The notes beneath the pieces are model-generated. The model saw only the letters and a list, made by a program, of their open reading frames with translations. It was not told the origin of the DNA and made no database searches. This document shows positions 1 to 11,463 of a DNA stretch of 64,000 nt, piece by piece. The stretch is from Cryptomeria japonica (Eukaryota; Streptophyta; Pinopsida; Cupressales; Cupressaceae), in NCBI RefSeq assembly GCF_030272615.1, contig NC_081412.1, positions 141,710,747-141,774,746 on the forward strand, given 5' to 3'. A program made the position numbers and the translations under genes. Each line of letters begins with the position of its first letter. Positions within the stretch are counted from its first letter, which is position 1.

Positions 1-1175
1 CGGGAAAGAGATTGAGAATTTGATTGGATTCAATTGGTTAGGGTTGATTATCCTCTTTCGAAGTTGAATTTGTAATGTAGTTGTGAAATTGGGAAAAAAT
101 GAGGGATAATTGAGGTCAATTGATAGAAATGGTAAGCTACAAATGTCCCACAAAGCCACCAACTAAGATCTATGCAAAAGAAGATGTTTAGAATCTGTTC
201 TCTAAAGTTTACCCTGGTTTTTCAAGACTAGGTAGCACAAATCCGCTCTGGTCCTCCAAATTTTCCACTGTCAAAAGTTGAACTTGTTCACCATTGTCGA
301 CACTACCGGATTTCCTAAGTATAGCTCCCGCACCTGTCCCTACACATAGAGAGAAAGGGAAAGATGTTTGTGGTCAAACCCCAATTTTAGAATTAACCAT
401 GAATGAAATAATGCAAATACTGAAATAAATTTTAAGGAGATATACCTTAGATCTGCAATTGTTGGTGATGATGCAATGCTTTTTGGATGTAATATAAAAA
501 TTGAATGTAATGACATGACAAACATATGGACATGAAAAACCCTAATCACACACATGCTTGCATGAAGATCGATATAACTTTGCTCCAAAATGCTTGAAAT
601 GATGAATATTCAACCTTGAATATATGTAAATGCTTGATGATGAATGCTTCATGAATGCACAAATAATAGGGATGAAGTATTAGATTACTTCTCTAGGTTT
701 AAAATTAATTGATAGGGGTAAGTGCATCAAGATGGGATTTTTTTTTCCCAAAAGTAGCCATTTGGCATGCACCAAATAAGACACTCACCATATTTGGCAT
801 GCACTAATAGGTTTGGCATGTCAAACCTAAGGTTCATTAATGCCAAATGTATTTGGCGTGCACCAAATAAGGTGAGTGCTAAATAAGGCGAGAACCAAAT
901 TTGGTACTAGCCAAATGAATTTGCATTTTGACAAGTGCATTTGCATTTTGAAAAGTACAATTTGTCTTTCTCTTTCAATCTGTCTCTGAATATATACATG
1001 AAATATAACATTTAGGTATAAGTCACTTTTCAATATTTCATGTATCTATTGGAATGATGTTTGAGAGTGGTTTGAGATCTCTAGGAGTTATAATGTAGAC
1101 TCTAGGTTTTAGATGATCATTTAAATTTTCAGACACTCAAATTTCAGTAATCAGCATGCTTCTATCAACATTTTC
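1..1175. repeat. LTR-like AT-rich repeat, left end of duplication unit A
   Basis: This stretch matches 6905-8083 in the same orientation with scattered substitutions and small indels, so it is the left part of a directly repeated block. It contains wording also found in the G3 LTR near 25090-25290, such as a CAAACC..AACCTTGAA context, a TAGATCTGCAATTGTTG-like segment and CCTAATCACACACATGCTTG. I therefore infer that it derives from an old LTR related to the G3 family. No credible coding region is seen. The window cuts its left edge, so the true start is unknown. Confidence 0.55.
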
Positions 1176-1177
1176 TC

Positions 1178-1333
1178 ACTCTCTCTATGCCACTATCTTT
1201 ATCTCCTCCTAACTCTAAACCTATAGATCTCTCCATCACTCTTCCTCTATACCATTTCTACCTCTCTCTATCTCACTCTCTCTTCTCAACCCTAAGATCT
1301 AACACTACCTCTTAACCTCTTTCTTACCCTTTA

Positions 1334-1378
<45 letters not shown>

Positions 1379-2247
1379 ACACCTCCCCCTCACTACCTTT
1401 CTTTCTCTAGGTCTCTCCCACCTTATCTCCCTTTGTACCTCACCTTCATTCCTTACCCCCATCTCTATCCCATCCTCCTTCACTCTCTCTTCTTCTATCT
1501 CCCTCTCTTATTGCTTCTCTCCCCTCTCTCAATTCTCTTGATCATTGCTTCTTCCTCCCACTCTCTATCTCTCCCCATCCCTAGGTCTCTCCTTCCCTCT
1601 ATCTTTACCTCTCTACCTCTCCATCCCTATCTCTTTACTTACCTCTCTCACCATCTATCTCTCTCTCACCTTTATCTTCCCCCTAGTTCTCTCATCCCTC
1701 TCTTCCCAGGATCTAGGTCTCTTCACTCTATATTTATTTACCTCCCTCTCCATCTCTCTCCCTATCTCCTTACCAATATTTATCTCTCCCTTACCTCTCT
1801 ACATCTCCCTTCTCTAGGTCTCACCCACCATCTCTCCTCTACCTTTCCTTCCCTCCTTACCCCGTCTCTATTCATGCCCCCCTTCATCTCTCTTCCCTCT
1901 CTCCCTCTATGTCTCCTCATTCCTATATCTCTCTCTCCCTCAATATATACCTCTATCTACCTCTCCCTCCCTATCTCATTACCCATTTCTATTCCCCTCT
2001 ATCCCTCTCACCTTTATCTCTTTCCCTAGGCTCTAGGTCTATCGCATCTAGATAAAGAGAGCCCAAGTGAGAGAGAGGGAGGTAAAGAGAGGGAGAGACC
2101 TGAGAGAGAGAGAGAGAAGGGGGCTTATGGAAATAGAGTGAGAGACTGGAGAGAGAGGAAGGGATGGAAAGAGAGGGAGAGACTAGAGAGAGAAAATGAG
2201 AGATATATAGGGAGTAAGGGAGGTGTTGATGGAAAGAAAGAGAGATA

Positions 2248-2300
<53 letters not shown>

Positions 2301-2600
2301 TTATGGAAAGAGAGCCTAAGTGAAAGAGGGAGAGAGGGAGAGGGTAAGGTAGGGGTTGAGGAAAAGAGAGGGAGAGACTTGAGAGAGAGATGTCCCTACC
2401 TTCCTCCCCCTCTCTCTCACTTGAGCTCTCTCTATTTCAACCCCTCCCTTCCTCTCTCTCACATGGGCTCTATCTATCTCTAGTCTCTTCCTCTCTTTTA
2501 ATCAACCTCTCTCTCAACCCTTCCCTTCCTCCCTCCATTTGTCTCACTTGGGCTCTCTCTCTAGTCTCTTACTCATTTTCCATTCCTTCCTCCCTCTCAC
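1178..2600. repeat. Long CT-rich then GA-rich then CT-rich tract
   Basis: The plus strand is almost pure pyrimidine from about 1178 to 2040, including an uninterrupted (CT)n run near 1336-1376. It switches to purine from about 2050 to 2390, including (GA)n near 2250-2298, and back to pyrimidine until 2600. Long open frames here translate to Ser/Leu/Pro or Arg/Glu repeats and are artefacts of the composition. The same tract occurs in unit B, split by element G1 into 8090-8433 and 21078-22277. Confidence 0.85.
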
Positions 2601-2601
2601 T

Positions 2602-3533
2602 TGTTGGGAAAATGATGTCTCTGCCTTGCATTTACATGAGGCTACTATTTATAGAATTTTTTTGTTTGAGTATGAAATGGTGTAAAATTTCCCCCAAAGC
2701 TTCAGATTAGCTAGAGAAGCATGCTGGTAAATTTTCATCACAAGATCATAACTAGTTTTGAAGATATTAAAATTTTTGTTTTTGAAGGGCGAGATGAAAG
2801 GTAATTTAAATTTAATAATGAGGACTTTAGAGGCCCCAAAATGCCCTAAAAAGTGGGCATAACCAGCGTAGTGGGTTACAAGGTGATAGAGCACTTCACA
2901 ATCTTTTTGACACTTCAAACAATTCATCAATTAAACACACGGTTCACAAGTTATGGCCTCTAGAAGTTTGGACTTCTGAAATAGGAAATATAAAATGTGT
3001 TAGACACATAAATGAGTTGCGTTGATGTGTGTTTTGTCACATCATAGGGCATCTACATTAGAGATAAGGTCATCTCTACTTTATTGGGAGGTTTTATCTC
3101 ATGGTTTTGTAATATCATTTGATGGTATATTAGTGGTTTACCACTTTTTCCAAAAAAAAAATATCATTTGACGGTTTCTTGTATTGTATCTCCTATATAT
3201 GAGATGCATAAGATACATGTTGTGTGTAGAGAATCTTATGGCTATTGAGTTACCTTTGAATCTCTGATTGGTGGTACTCCTGTGAAGAGCTTTCTTTGCA
3301 AGTATATTGTAATCTATTATTGATTGCTGAATAATATATTGAGCTTCTTTTAGAGAGGGATTTTTCTCCCGAAAGGGTTTTCCCCACGTAAATCACTATG
3401 TTGTAGTATGCATGTTATTGCGTCTATTTCTGTTAAGTTTCTGTAATTGTTGTAATGATCTGTAAAAGTTTTTTGTATTACCCTCCTCTCAAGGTTAGTT
3501 TAGGAAGTTGTTCCGCTAGTTAACTTCCTTACA
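2602..3533 (+). repeat. Copia 5' LTR, unit A copy
   Basis: The segment starts with TGTTGGGAAAATG and ends TTACA, directly before an initiator-Met primer binding site, as expected for a Ty1/copia LTR. A homologous segment with the same borders lies at 22278-23224. The left border is less certain than the right one, because the two units are also homologous upstream of it; a longer LTR that includes the CT/GA tract cannot be excluded. Confidence 0.6.
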
Positions 3534-3548
3534 TGTAGTATCAGAGCT
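3534..3548 (+). other. Primer binding site, initiator-Met tRNA type
   Basis: TAGTATCAGAGCTTG follows the LTR end. It matches the standard plant copia primer site TGGTATCAGAGC with one change (G to A). The same changed site is present in unit B at 23225-23240, so the change predates the duplication. Confidence 0.75.
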
Positions 3549-3657
3549 TGATCACCTTTGGTTTCGGTTGTGGGTTGTTGGGTTTTTTGAACGAATCTAG
3601 ATATGAGTGGGAGCTTGTGCAGAAGATACTTTTTGATTTTGTTGTAGGAATTTTCAT

Positions 3658-4748
3658 ATGGTAAGTTCGTTAGGGAGAATAGAGGTGGATAAATTTTCTA
3701 GATGTAATTTTGAGATGTGGAAGCTGAAGATGGAGGATCTGTTAATATATCAAGATTTGTGGGTTGTTGTTGATGCAAATGTCTCAAAACCCTCAGATCC
3801 TACTATAGCTACTCAATATGATGTTATGGACCATAAAGCCAAGGGTCTAATAAGATTGTGCTTGGTAGACTCTATTTTAATCAATGTCCATGAAGAGAAC
3901 TCTGCAAAGAAGTTATGGACAAAGCTTGGTGAGATGTATCAAGCCAAATCTTTATTAAATCAGATTTTATTGAGGAAGAAATTGTATTCATTGAGAATGG
4001 AAGAGGGTGGATGGATTATGGACCACCTAGAAGCATTTAATATGTCGGTGGCTCAATTGGCATCTGTTGGTGTTAAGATGGATGAGGAGAATTGCTAGAT
4101 CTTGCTTTGGTCTTTGCCTGATTCGTGGGTTCTCTTGTTATGGCTATTTGTAGTATTTCTATTTTTTTGAAGTATGAAGATGTAGTGGGTGTGCTGCTTG
4201 GTGAAGAGATGCAAAGAAAGGTATCCATCAGTTCAAAGTAATCCCTAATTGTCCTTGGAAGACCTAAGGAAAAAGGAAAGAATAATGAGAAGTGTAATAA
4301 ATCCAAGTCCAAGGTGAGATCAAAATATCCTAGAAAGTCCAAAGTCATCTATTGGAATTGCGGTTTTTCAAGACACATCCATAAGGAATACAAAGAAGAA
4401 AAGAAGAAGAAAAATAAGAAGTTCAATTTTGATTCTGAGTTCAAGAAGGAAGATGGTGATGCATTCATTATAGCTTTGGCTACTCATGTAGGTAATGATG
4501 CATGTTTAATTCACTCAGGTGCATCTTTTCATATGACTTCCAATAGAGTTTGGTTTTCTAAATATGAAGAATTTTATGGAGGTAAGGTGTACTTGGGTGA
4601 TGATTCACATTTAGATTTTGTTGGTCATGGTAAAGTTAGAATTAGGTTTCTTGATGGTAGAATAAAATGGATTAGCGATATGTTTCATATCCTTGGATTA
4701 AAACAAAATTTATTATTTATGAGCAAACTGCTAGATGCGGGTGTGTAG
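3658..4748 (+). pseudogene. Copia gag and protease, degenerate (unit A)
   Basis: A Ty1/copia gag (UBN2-type capsid) starts at 3658 with MVSSLGRIEVDKF and reads FEMWKLKMEDLL and KKLWTKLGEMYQAKSLLNQILLRKKLYSLRM, signature capsid wording. The frame stops at 4096-4098 where unit B has a Gln codon (TAG versus CAG). A frameshift common to both units follows. The second part (about 4314-4748) holds a decayed zinc knuckle (WNCGFSRHIHKEY, last Cys replaced by Tyr) and an aspartic protease motif in which the catalytic Asp is His (LIHSGASFHMT). The gene would encode the virus-like particle protein and its processing protease, and is dead. Confidence 0.85.
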
Positions 4749-4920
4749 GTAGTCTTTTCTAATGCAAGATGTAAGATGATTAAGGGTGCTATGGTGATTG
4801 CTAGAGGTGTCAGGTTCGACACTTTGTATAAGCTAGAGGCATACACATTTGAGTGTAATAGCACTTCTATAAAAAGGTAAATTTTTGGATACTTCATTGG
4901 AAGATTTGAGGATTTCACTT

Positions 4921-6250
4921 TCGTTAGATGGACATGGATTTTGGGTACCTAAGGATGCTCTTTCTTCTAAAGAAAAGTTACCTACAAAGAATACTATGTT
5001 ATGGCACTAGAGGCTTGGCCACATTGGACAAAGGGGTCTAAGGACTTTTAAAACTAAAAACCTTGTTGAAGGTTTGAATGTTTGTAATCTTGAGTTTGAT
5101 TTTTTGAGCATTTCGTTTATGAAAAACAAAACCACGTTCAGTTTTAATCAAGCTCTCATAAATCTTGTGGTGTTTTGGATATTATTCATTCTGGTGTGTT
5201 TGGTCCTATAGATTTTCCTTCCATTGAAAAATCCATATATTATGTTTCATTTATTGATGATTTAAGTAGGACATGGGTATACTTTCTAAATAGTAAATCT
5301 AAAGTTTTTTGTTATTTAAAAAAATTTAAAGCAATGGTTGAGTTGCAAACTAGAAAGAAAATTAAATGTTTGAGGACTTAATGGCAGAGAATTTTTCTCT
5401 AAAGACTGTGGCATTAATAGATAGAAGAAAACTCTTTATTCTCCACAGCAGAATGGAGTTGCAGAAAGAATGAACAAGACACTGATGGATAAGGCTATGA
5501 GTATGCTATGTGGTGCTGGTCTAGAACAAAAGTTTTGGGTTGAAGCTTTTGCCACTGCTTGCTACTTGATTAATAGGTCTCCTACATTAGCTCCTGAAGG
5601 TCACAACCCTTATTTAAACATCTTAGAGTTTTTGGTTGCGCATCATATGAACATGTGCCAAAGGAGAAGCAAAAAAGGTTGGAGAACAAGGCTGTTAAAT
5701 GTATCTTCATCAGTTACAGTTATGGTGTGAAAGGATACAAGCTTTGGGACCCTATTGCACAAAAGGTAATTGTTAGTAGAAGTGTTATTTTTAGAGAAAT
5801 TAAGTCTCCTTCTATTACATTACAATTGGAACAGAAGAAACATGAAGATGTGATTCAATTCCCTTCTATGCCTAAAATATTTGAATCAAGACCACTTAAT
5901 AGGCAAGAAGTTGAGGAGAGCTCATCTAGCTCTGAATCTTTAGAAGAGGAGGAAGAACCTCCAACTCAGTTTGATCAAAGTTCTACAATACATAAACAAC
6001 CACCTAAAAGGTATTCACCTAATGATTGGAGATGTATTTTTTCTTTGAACAAAAATGTGGATGAACCTAGATCTATAGAAGAGGTGTTAGGTGTAAATGA
6101 TGCAAAATCCTAAAAGATTGCTATGGAAGAAGAAATTCAACATTTTTGAAAATGAATAATACATGGGATCTTGTACCCTTGCCTGAAGGATGGAAACATG
6201 TTGGTTGGAAATGGGTGTTCAAGAGAAGGATTTTTATTGAGAAGTATTAG
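4921..6250 (+). pseudogene. Copia integrase and start of reverse transcriptase, degenerate
   Basis: Around 5003-5070 the pre-integrase zinc region can be read (LGHIGQRGLRTF). The integrase core follows, with HSGVFGPI (normally HSDVFGPI, so one acidic residue is lost), FIDDLSRTWVYFL and QNGVAERMNKTLMDKA, which carries the catalytic Glu, and FWVEAFATACYLINRSPT. Several stops and at least two frame changes lie between 5380 and 5470. The tail at 5655-6113 reads into the linker, and NNTWDLVPLPEG..GWKWVFK near 6150-6230 is the very start of copia reverse transcriptase. The rest of pol is missing. Unit B lacks this part because G3 was inserted upstream of it. Confidence 0.8.
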
Positions 6251-6904
6251 CCTCATTAACATAAAGATCATGGTATATTGATATATGAAATGAAAGAAGA
6301 ATATGAAAGCCATGGACCAACTTCAATGAATTAAAGAGTTAGTGTTAAAATTTCAATCTAATAATAATCTATGCTAATGCAAAGCAGTTCAATATATCAA
6401 ATGATTCTTCTTCTCAACCATCTAATGGCTTCCTTGTATACTTTTAGAATGTTCTATTTCCTTTAGCTATGTGTTGGTAGCTCTGATTCTTAGTAATTTA
6501 ATTTGATTCAATATTAAAAAAAATTAAACAATTTTTTTTTTTTAATGATGAACATATATATAGGTTTGATTTATTTTTTAAAGGAGTAAACACTCTTGAT
6601 CTAGAACTATGAACCATTGAGGTCACAAATGGGGACCTCATCCCATTTAAACATTCAACAATACCACCCTAGTGGGGTTTGAATCTTGATGGCAAGAATA
6701 ACAACATACAACTTAACCATCATACCATACCACTACCGAATTTTTAAATTTAAATTTAGAAGTTGGATATTTTTTATTCTTTTTATGAGTTTGTAATAGA
6801 ATAAAATTGGGAATCAGGGTTCCACCAATTAAATCCACTAAATAACCCAATTAAGACCACTACATTGAAAGAGGATTGAACCTGATAGATCTAGGCTCAA
6901 TACC
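6251..6904. other. Unassigned AT-rich spacer between duplication units
   Basis: No coding region or recognisable element was found. It contains A and T homopolymers near 6515-6545 and a stretch near 6610-6740 with wording common in dispersed plant repeats (a GGGGTTTGAATCTTGATGGC segment resembling a tRNA-like B box). I do not regard that as enough to call a SINE. Confidence 0.4.
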
Positions 6905-8272
6905 AATGGGAAAGAGATTGAGAATTTGATTGTATTAAATTGGTTGGGGTTGATTATCCTCTTTCTAAGTTGAATTTGTAATGTAATTATGAAATTAGGG
7001 AAAAATGAGGGATAATTGAGGTTAATTGATAGAAACAATAAGCTACAAATGTCCCACAGAGCAACCAACTAAGATATATGAAAAACAAGATGTTTAGAAT
7101 CCGTTCTCAGAAGTTTAGCCTAGTTTTTCAAGACTAGGTAGCACAGATCTGCCCTGGTCCTCCAAATTTTCCACTGTCAAAAGTTGAACTTGTTCATCAC
7201 TTTTGACACTACCGGATTTTCTGAGTATAGGTCCTGCACCTATCCCTACACATAGAGAGAAATAGATAGATGTTGGGGGTCAAACCCCAGTTTTAGAATT
7301 AGCCATGAATGAAACAATGCAAATATTGAAATAAATTTTAAGGAGATATACCTTAGATCTGCAATTGTTGGTGATGATGCAATGTTTTTTGATTGTAATA
7401 ATTTTTTTTGAATGTAATGACATGGCAAACACATGGACATGAAAAACCCTAATCACACAAATCCTTGCATGAATATTGATGTAACTTTTCTCCAAAATGC
7501 TTGAATGATGAGTATTCAACCTTGAATCTCTGAAAATGATTGATAATGAATGCTTCATGAATGCACGAATAATAGGGATGGAGTATTATATTGCTTCTCT
7601 AGGTTTAAAATGAATTGATAGGGGTAAGTGCACCAAGATGGGGGACCAAAAAGTTACCAATTTTTTTGCCCAAAACTAGCCATTTGGCACATGCACCGAA
7701 TAAGGCGCTCACCATATTTGGTATGCCCTACTAGGTTTGACATGTCAAACCTAAGGTTCATTCATGCCAAGTCTATTTGGCATGCACCAAATAAGGCGAG
7801 CGCAAAATAAGGCGAGAACCAAATTTGGCACTAGCCAAATGGATTTGCATTTTGACAAGTGCATTTCCATTTTGAAAAGTACAATTTGGCTTTCTCTTTC
7901 AATCTCTCTCTGAATATTTACATGAAATATTACATTTAGGTATAAGCCACTTTTCAATATTTCATTTATCTATTGGTAGGATGTTTAAGAGTGGTTTGAG
8001 ATCTCTAGGATTTATAATGTAGACTCTAGGTTTTAGATGATCATTTAAATTTTCAAACACTCAAATTTCAGTAATCAACATGCTTCTATCAGCATTTTAT
8101 CACTCTCTCTATGCCACTATCTTTATCTCCTCCTAACTCTAAACCTATAGATCTCTCTCTATCACTCTTCCTCTAAACCATTTCTACCTCTCTCTATCTC
8201 ACTCTATCTTCTCAACCCTAAGATCTAACACTACCTCTTAACCTCTTTCTTACCCTTCACTCTCTACTATAT

Positions 8273-8316
<44 letters not shown>

Positions 8317-8433
8317 CACCTCCCTCTCACTACCTTTATTTCTCTAGGTCTCTCCCTCCTTATCTCCCTTTGTACCTCACCTTCATTCCTTACCCCCATC
8401 TCTATCCCTTCCTCCTTCACTCTCTCTTCTTCT

Positions 8434-9198
8434 TGTAGACACCTAAAATTGTCCAGTCTAATTAAATAAATCTAAGTTTAATTCTTCTATTAATTAAATA
8501 AATCTTTATTTATTTAATTAATTCATTTATCCTCTTCTAGCCTTATTTCTCATTTAAATAAATACATTTATTTATTTAAATTATCCTTTTTGTAAATTAA
8601 ATAAATATCTTATTTATTTAATTGATCCCACTTCTTCTATTAATTAAATAAATCTTCATTTATTTAATTAATTCATTAACCTTTTCTACCCATGACACAT
8701 GTCATTCATCTCTTAATTCCTACACTACCTACCCCTTTCATTATTTTATTATTTCTTTTACCTACCCTTTAATCATAGCCGACCTCCTTTTACACCTCTC
8801 AATCTTATCCCTCCATTTCATATAGTGTCTTCTATATAAGGAGATGCTTCCTTCATTATCAAACCCTGGCTAATCAATTTATGCACTTGACTACACTACG
8901 CTTTTGAGCATATGCGATCCTACTTGCAACCACATTCCATTCTTTGTTGAACTCTTGTGCACATAAAATCTGAGAGCAAATATATCAAGCAAGATCAATG
9001 GAGATAGGAAGAATGGAGATCCAAACCCTATTGGACATGTGATGGTATAATCTTTGTGATTTCGTTTGATTTGCATTGTCTTAGGTAATCTTCATATGTT
9101 ATGGTGGATCTTTGTTGTTGTTAGGCTAGGGTTTTTGTGGTTGAATTCATTTAGCCTTTCAATATTGTTATTGTTGTTATCCATTTTCACCATATACA
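8434..9198 (+). repeat. G1 5' LTR
   Basis: Begins TGTAGACACC and ends CATATACA, and is flanked by the target duplication. The first 240 bp hold four AT-rich inverted repeats (TTAATTAAATAAAT paired with ATTTATTTAATTAA) separated by pyrimidine-rich spacers. It is shorter than the 3' LTR mainly because of one small indel after the first repeat. Confidence 0.95.
8833..8840 (+). promoter_or_regulatory. Likely TATA box of G1 LTR promoter
   Basis: TATATAAG lies about 365 bp before the end of the LTR, downstream of the AT-hairpin zone, in the usual U3 position. The 3' LTR has CATATAAGG at the same place. The transcription start is not visible from sequence. Confidence 0.5.
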
Positions 9199-9201
9199 TT
9201 T

Positions 9202-9221
9202 TGGCACGCCTGGTGGGACTC
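9202..9221 (+). other. G1 primer binding site
   Basis: TGGCACGCCTGGTGGGACTC lies three bases after the LTR end. Its complement ends in CCA and has an acceptor-like CAGGCGT, which would pair with the GCGCCTG acceptor 5' strand of a plant tRNA-Arg with one wobble. The assignment to tRNA-Arg is tentative. Confidence 0.6.
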
Positions 9222-11463
9222 TTGTCCCTTTTTGCATTTAACATCCTTGTTGTAGATTTTGTGTTTTGAAGTTGCAGATCGGACATTTTCGATAGCATTT
9301 TGATATTTTTGCGTCTGCGTACTTTAGGATCGCGTTTTTTATTTTTTGGCGTGTCTGCGACATCTGGAATCATGTCTATGTTATCGACTGTATTTTATTT
9401 TGCAGATTCCGGAAATCGTGTTTGTGTTCCTCAGTCGCGTCTGCGGTGTTTTTAGACGCGTCTGTGTCCAGAAGTCGCGTCTGGGTTCTTGAGCCGCATC
9501 TGTGTCTCACAGAACCGCGTCTGCATCATGAAGTCGCGTCTGTGTCGAAGGTAACTGCATCTGTGTGCATCGGTTTCAAATTTTTTTGGGTTTTGCATTT
9601 AATGTTTTAGATCTGGTTTATTTTGAGCTAACATTTTCAGATCTAGCTAACGAAATTGGTGCAGCTTGTCTTGAAAGCAAAATCATTTTTTTGAAAGCCC
9701 CTATTTTCACAAAGTCTTTTGGATTTAAAATTTACCTAACTTGTGTGCTTGCAGGAAGGGGTGATCATTTGAAACAATCCAAACTACTAACAACTCTTTG
9801 GTGCAAGTCCTTGGCAAAGGTTTTTTTGGATTTTAATTTGTGTGCTTTGTTTTCAATAGATTAGCAAACACTTCAATTGGTGCACTAAAATTGAATCATT
9901 GTCTTTTGTGTCTTGAGCAATAGGCTCTTTTTGTTTAATCTTTAGAGGGTCTATCTTCCCGTGTGGTCATTACGACTACTAGTGAGAAGAGAATGACCCA
10001 AGTGGTAGCAAAAGAAAAGCCATCTTCTTCCAAACCACTATAAATAACTGTATTCATGGTGAAAACTATGAATAACGTGTGCTGATTAGTTCATACCGAC
10101 ACTATGTCTCCCCATAAACCCGTTTGATCAAATTTATTTGATCATTTGTAGGGCGTAACCCCTACCGGCTGGGAGCCTTTTGTATTTATAGAGCTGAAAG
10201 TGCCGCATGTATGGCCACACGAGCGGATGCCCTTACTAGCACCTTTTTGTTTTAGAAGCCAAAATCCTTCTAGTTGTTGAGGCAGGAGGTCAGACCTCTG
10301 GTAGCGGCCCACACACATACGGTTCTTAGTAGAGATACAAAGTTCGCCACGGGGAGTTTTCATGGGGACTGATGCTTGGCTGACCCAAGAAGTGAGTGCC
10401 GAGGGTGGAGCCAGTGAGGTCAAGCATCTAAGTATCCGCTCTGAATAGCGTAGCCTCGGGGGTAAAACTCCATGTGGGATCAACAACTATTGTCTTGGCC
10501 AGCCATAAGAATTGTGCTTGACTTATTTTAAACATTCAAACATTCAAGACCAAACAGAAAAACATTGTGTCTTTTGTGTCTTCAAGTGTATGCAAAACAA
10601 TTTTACATCAAACAACACACTTTTTTTTTTTGGAGTCATTTGGAGTCTAGACACTTGCAAACATTGGGTCTTCACCAACACTGTGTCCTCTTGTCACGAA
10701 AAATAGTCAAACAGTCAGATTTGGTCACAAAAAAAAATGATTTCACAGATTGGAAAAAATTGCACAAATTTTGCAGAAACGCATCTGTGTCTGATATAAT
10801 AGCGTCTGTGTTGTATAACCGCGTCTGTGAAGGGCATAAATGCGTCTGTGTTTCCATAATCAATAGTGCACTTTACAAAAATTTCAGAAGCGTGTCTGTG
10901 TTAAACAGAACCACGTCTGTGTCAGGAAATCGCATCTATGAAGTATACAGGCACGTCTGTGTTTAGAATTGAAAAAAAAAAAAAAATTATTACAGTCCAA
11001 CAAACAAACACAGTCAGGGTTGAAATTCTTGAGCTTCCTAGGTCATTTCTCCAAGGTTCATTTAGCATTTAACCTGTCTTTGGGTCTCACAAAATCCATC
11101 ATTGCTTTACACCTTACATTACATTCACATTTGTCTAAACTTGAGTCAAAAGGTCAATTGCTTGTCCTCACTATACTTTGTCAACACACTACATACAACA
11201 ACATTTTGCTAAGTGGTCCCTCATCAAGGTCTATCACCTTTGGGTCTCATTTGGTCTTACTTAGAGTCAAGGTCAACTTACCTCATCAAGAGAAACTATC
11301 CTCTCTTTGGAAGTCACACCTACTCTACTACATACATACTTGGTAGTACACTTTGGACATTGCAAGTACACCTCAGATTCATTTACATTCCATCCAACTC
11401 TTGGTCTTCCATACTTTTTCCATTTTTCATCTAGTCTCACACATCTCGGTCAATACCTAGTTC
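9222..11463 (+). other. G1 untranslated leader with motif clusters
   Basis: This 2.2 kb leader has no supported gene. Two clusters (9311-9570 and 10780-10961) repeat a short motif close to CGCGTCTGTGT every 20-35 bases, about ten and eight times. Between them lies a GC-richer part (10140-10500) and an inverted repeat TGATCAAAT/ATTTGATCA at 10125-10144. Such leaders can carry packaging, dimerisation or splicing signals, but none is identified here. Open frames in this segment vary with the repeats and look accidental. Confidence 0.6.

Noticed and set aside
1433-2029. 198-residue open frame, and others at 2138-2710 and 21092-21652
   Set aside because: They translate the CT/GA tract into Ser/Leu/Pro or Arg/Glu repeats; no codon or domain signal.
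6610-6740. tRNA-derived SINE
   Set aside because: Only a B-box-like GGGGTTTGAATC segment; no A box at proper spacing and no tail or target duplication seen.
9422-9610. 62-residue frame in the G1 leader
   Set aside because: Arises from the repeated CGCGTCTGTGT motif.
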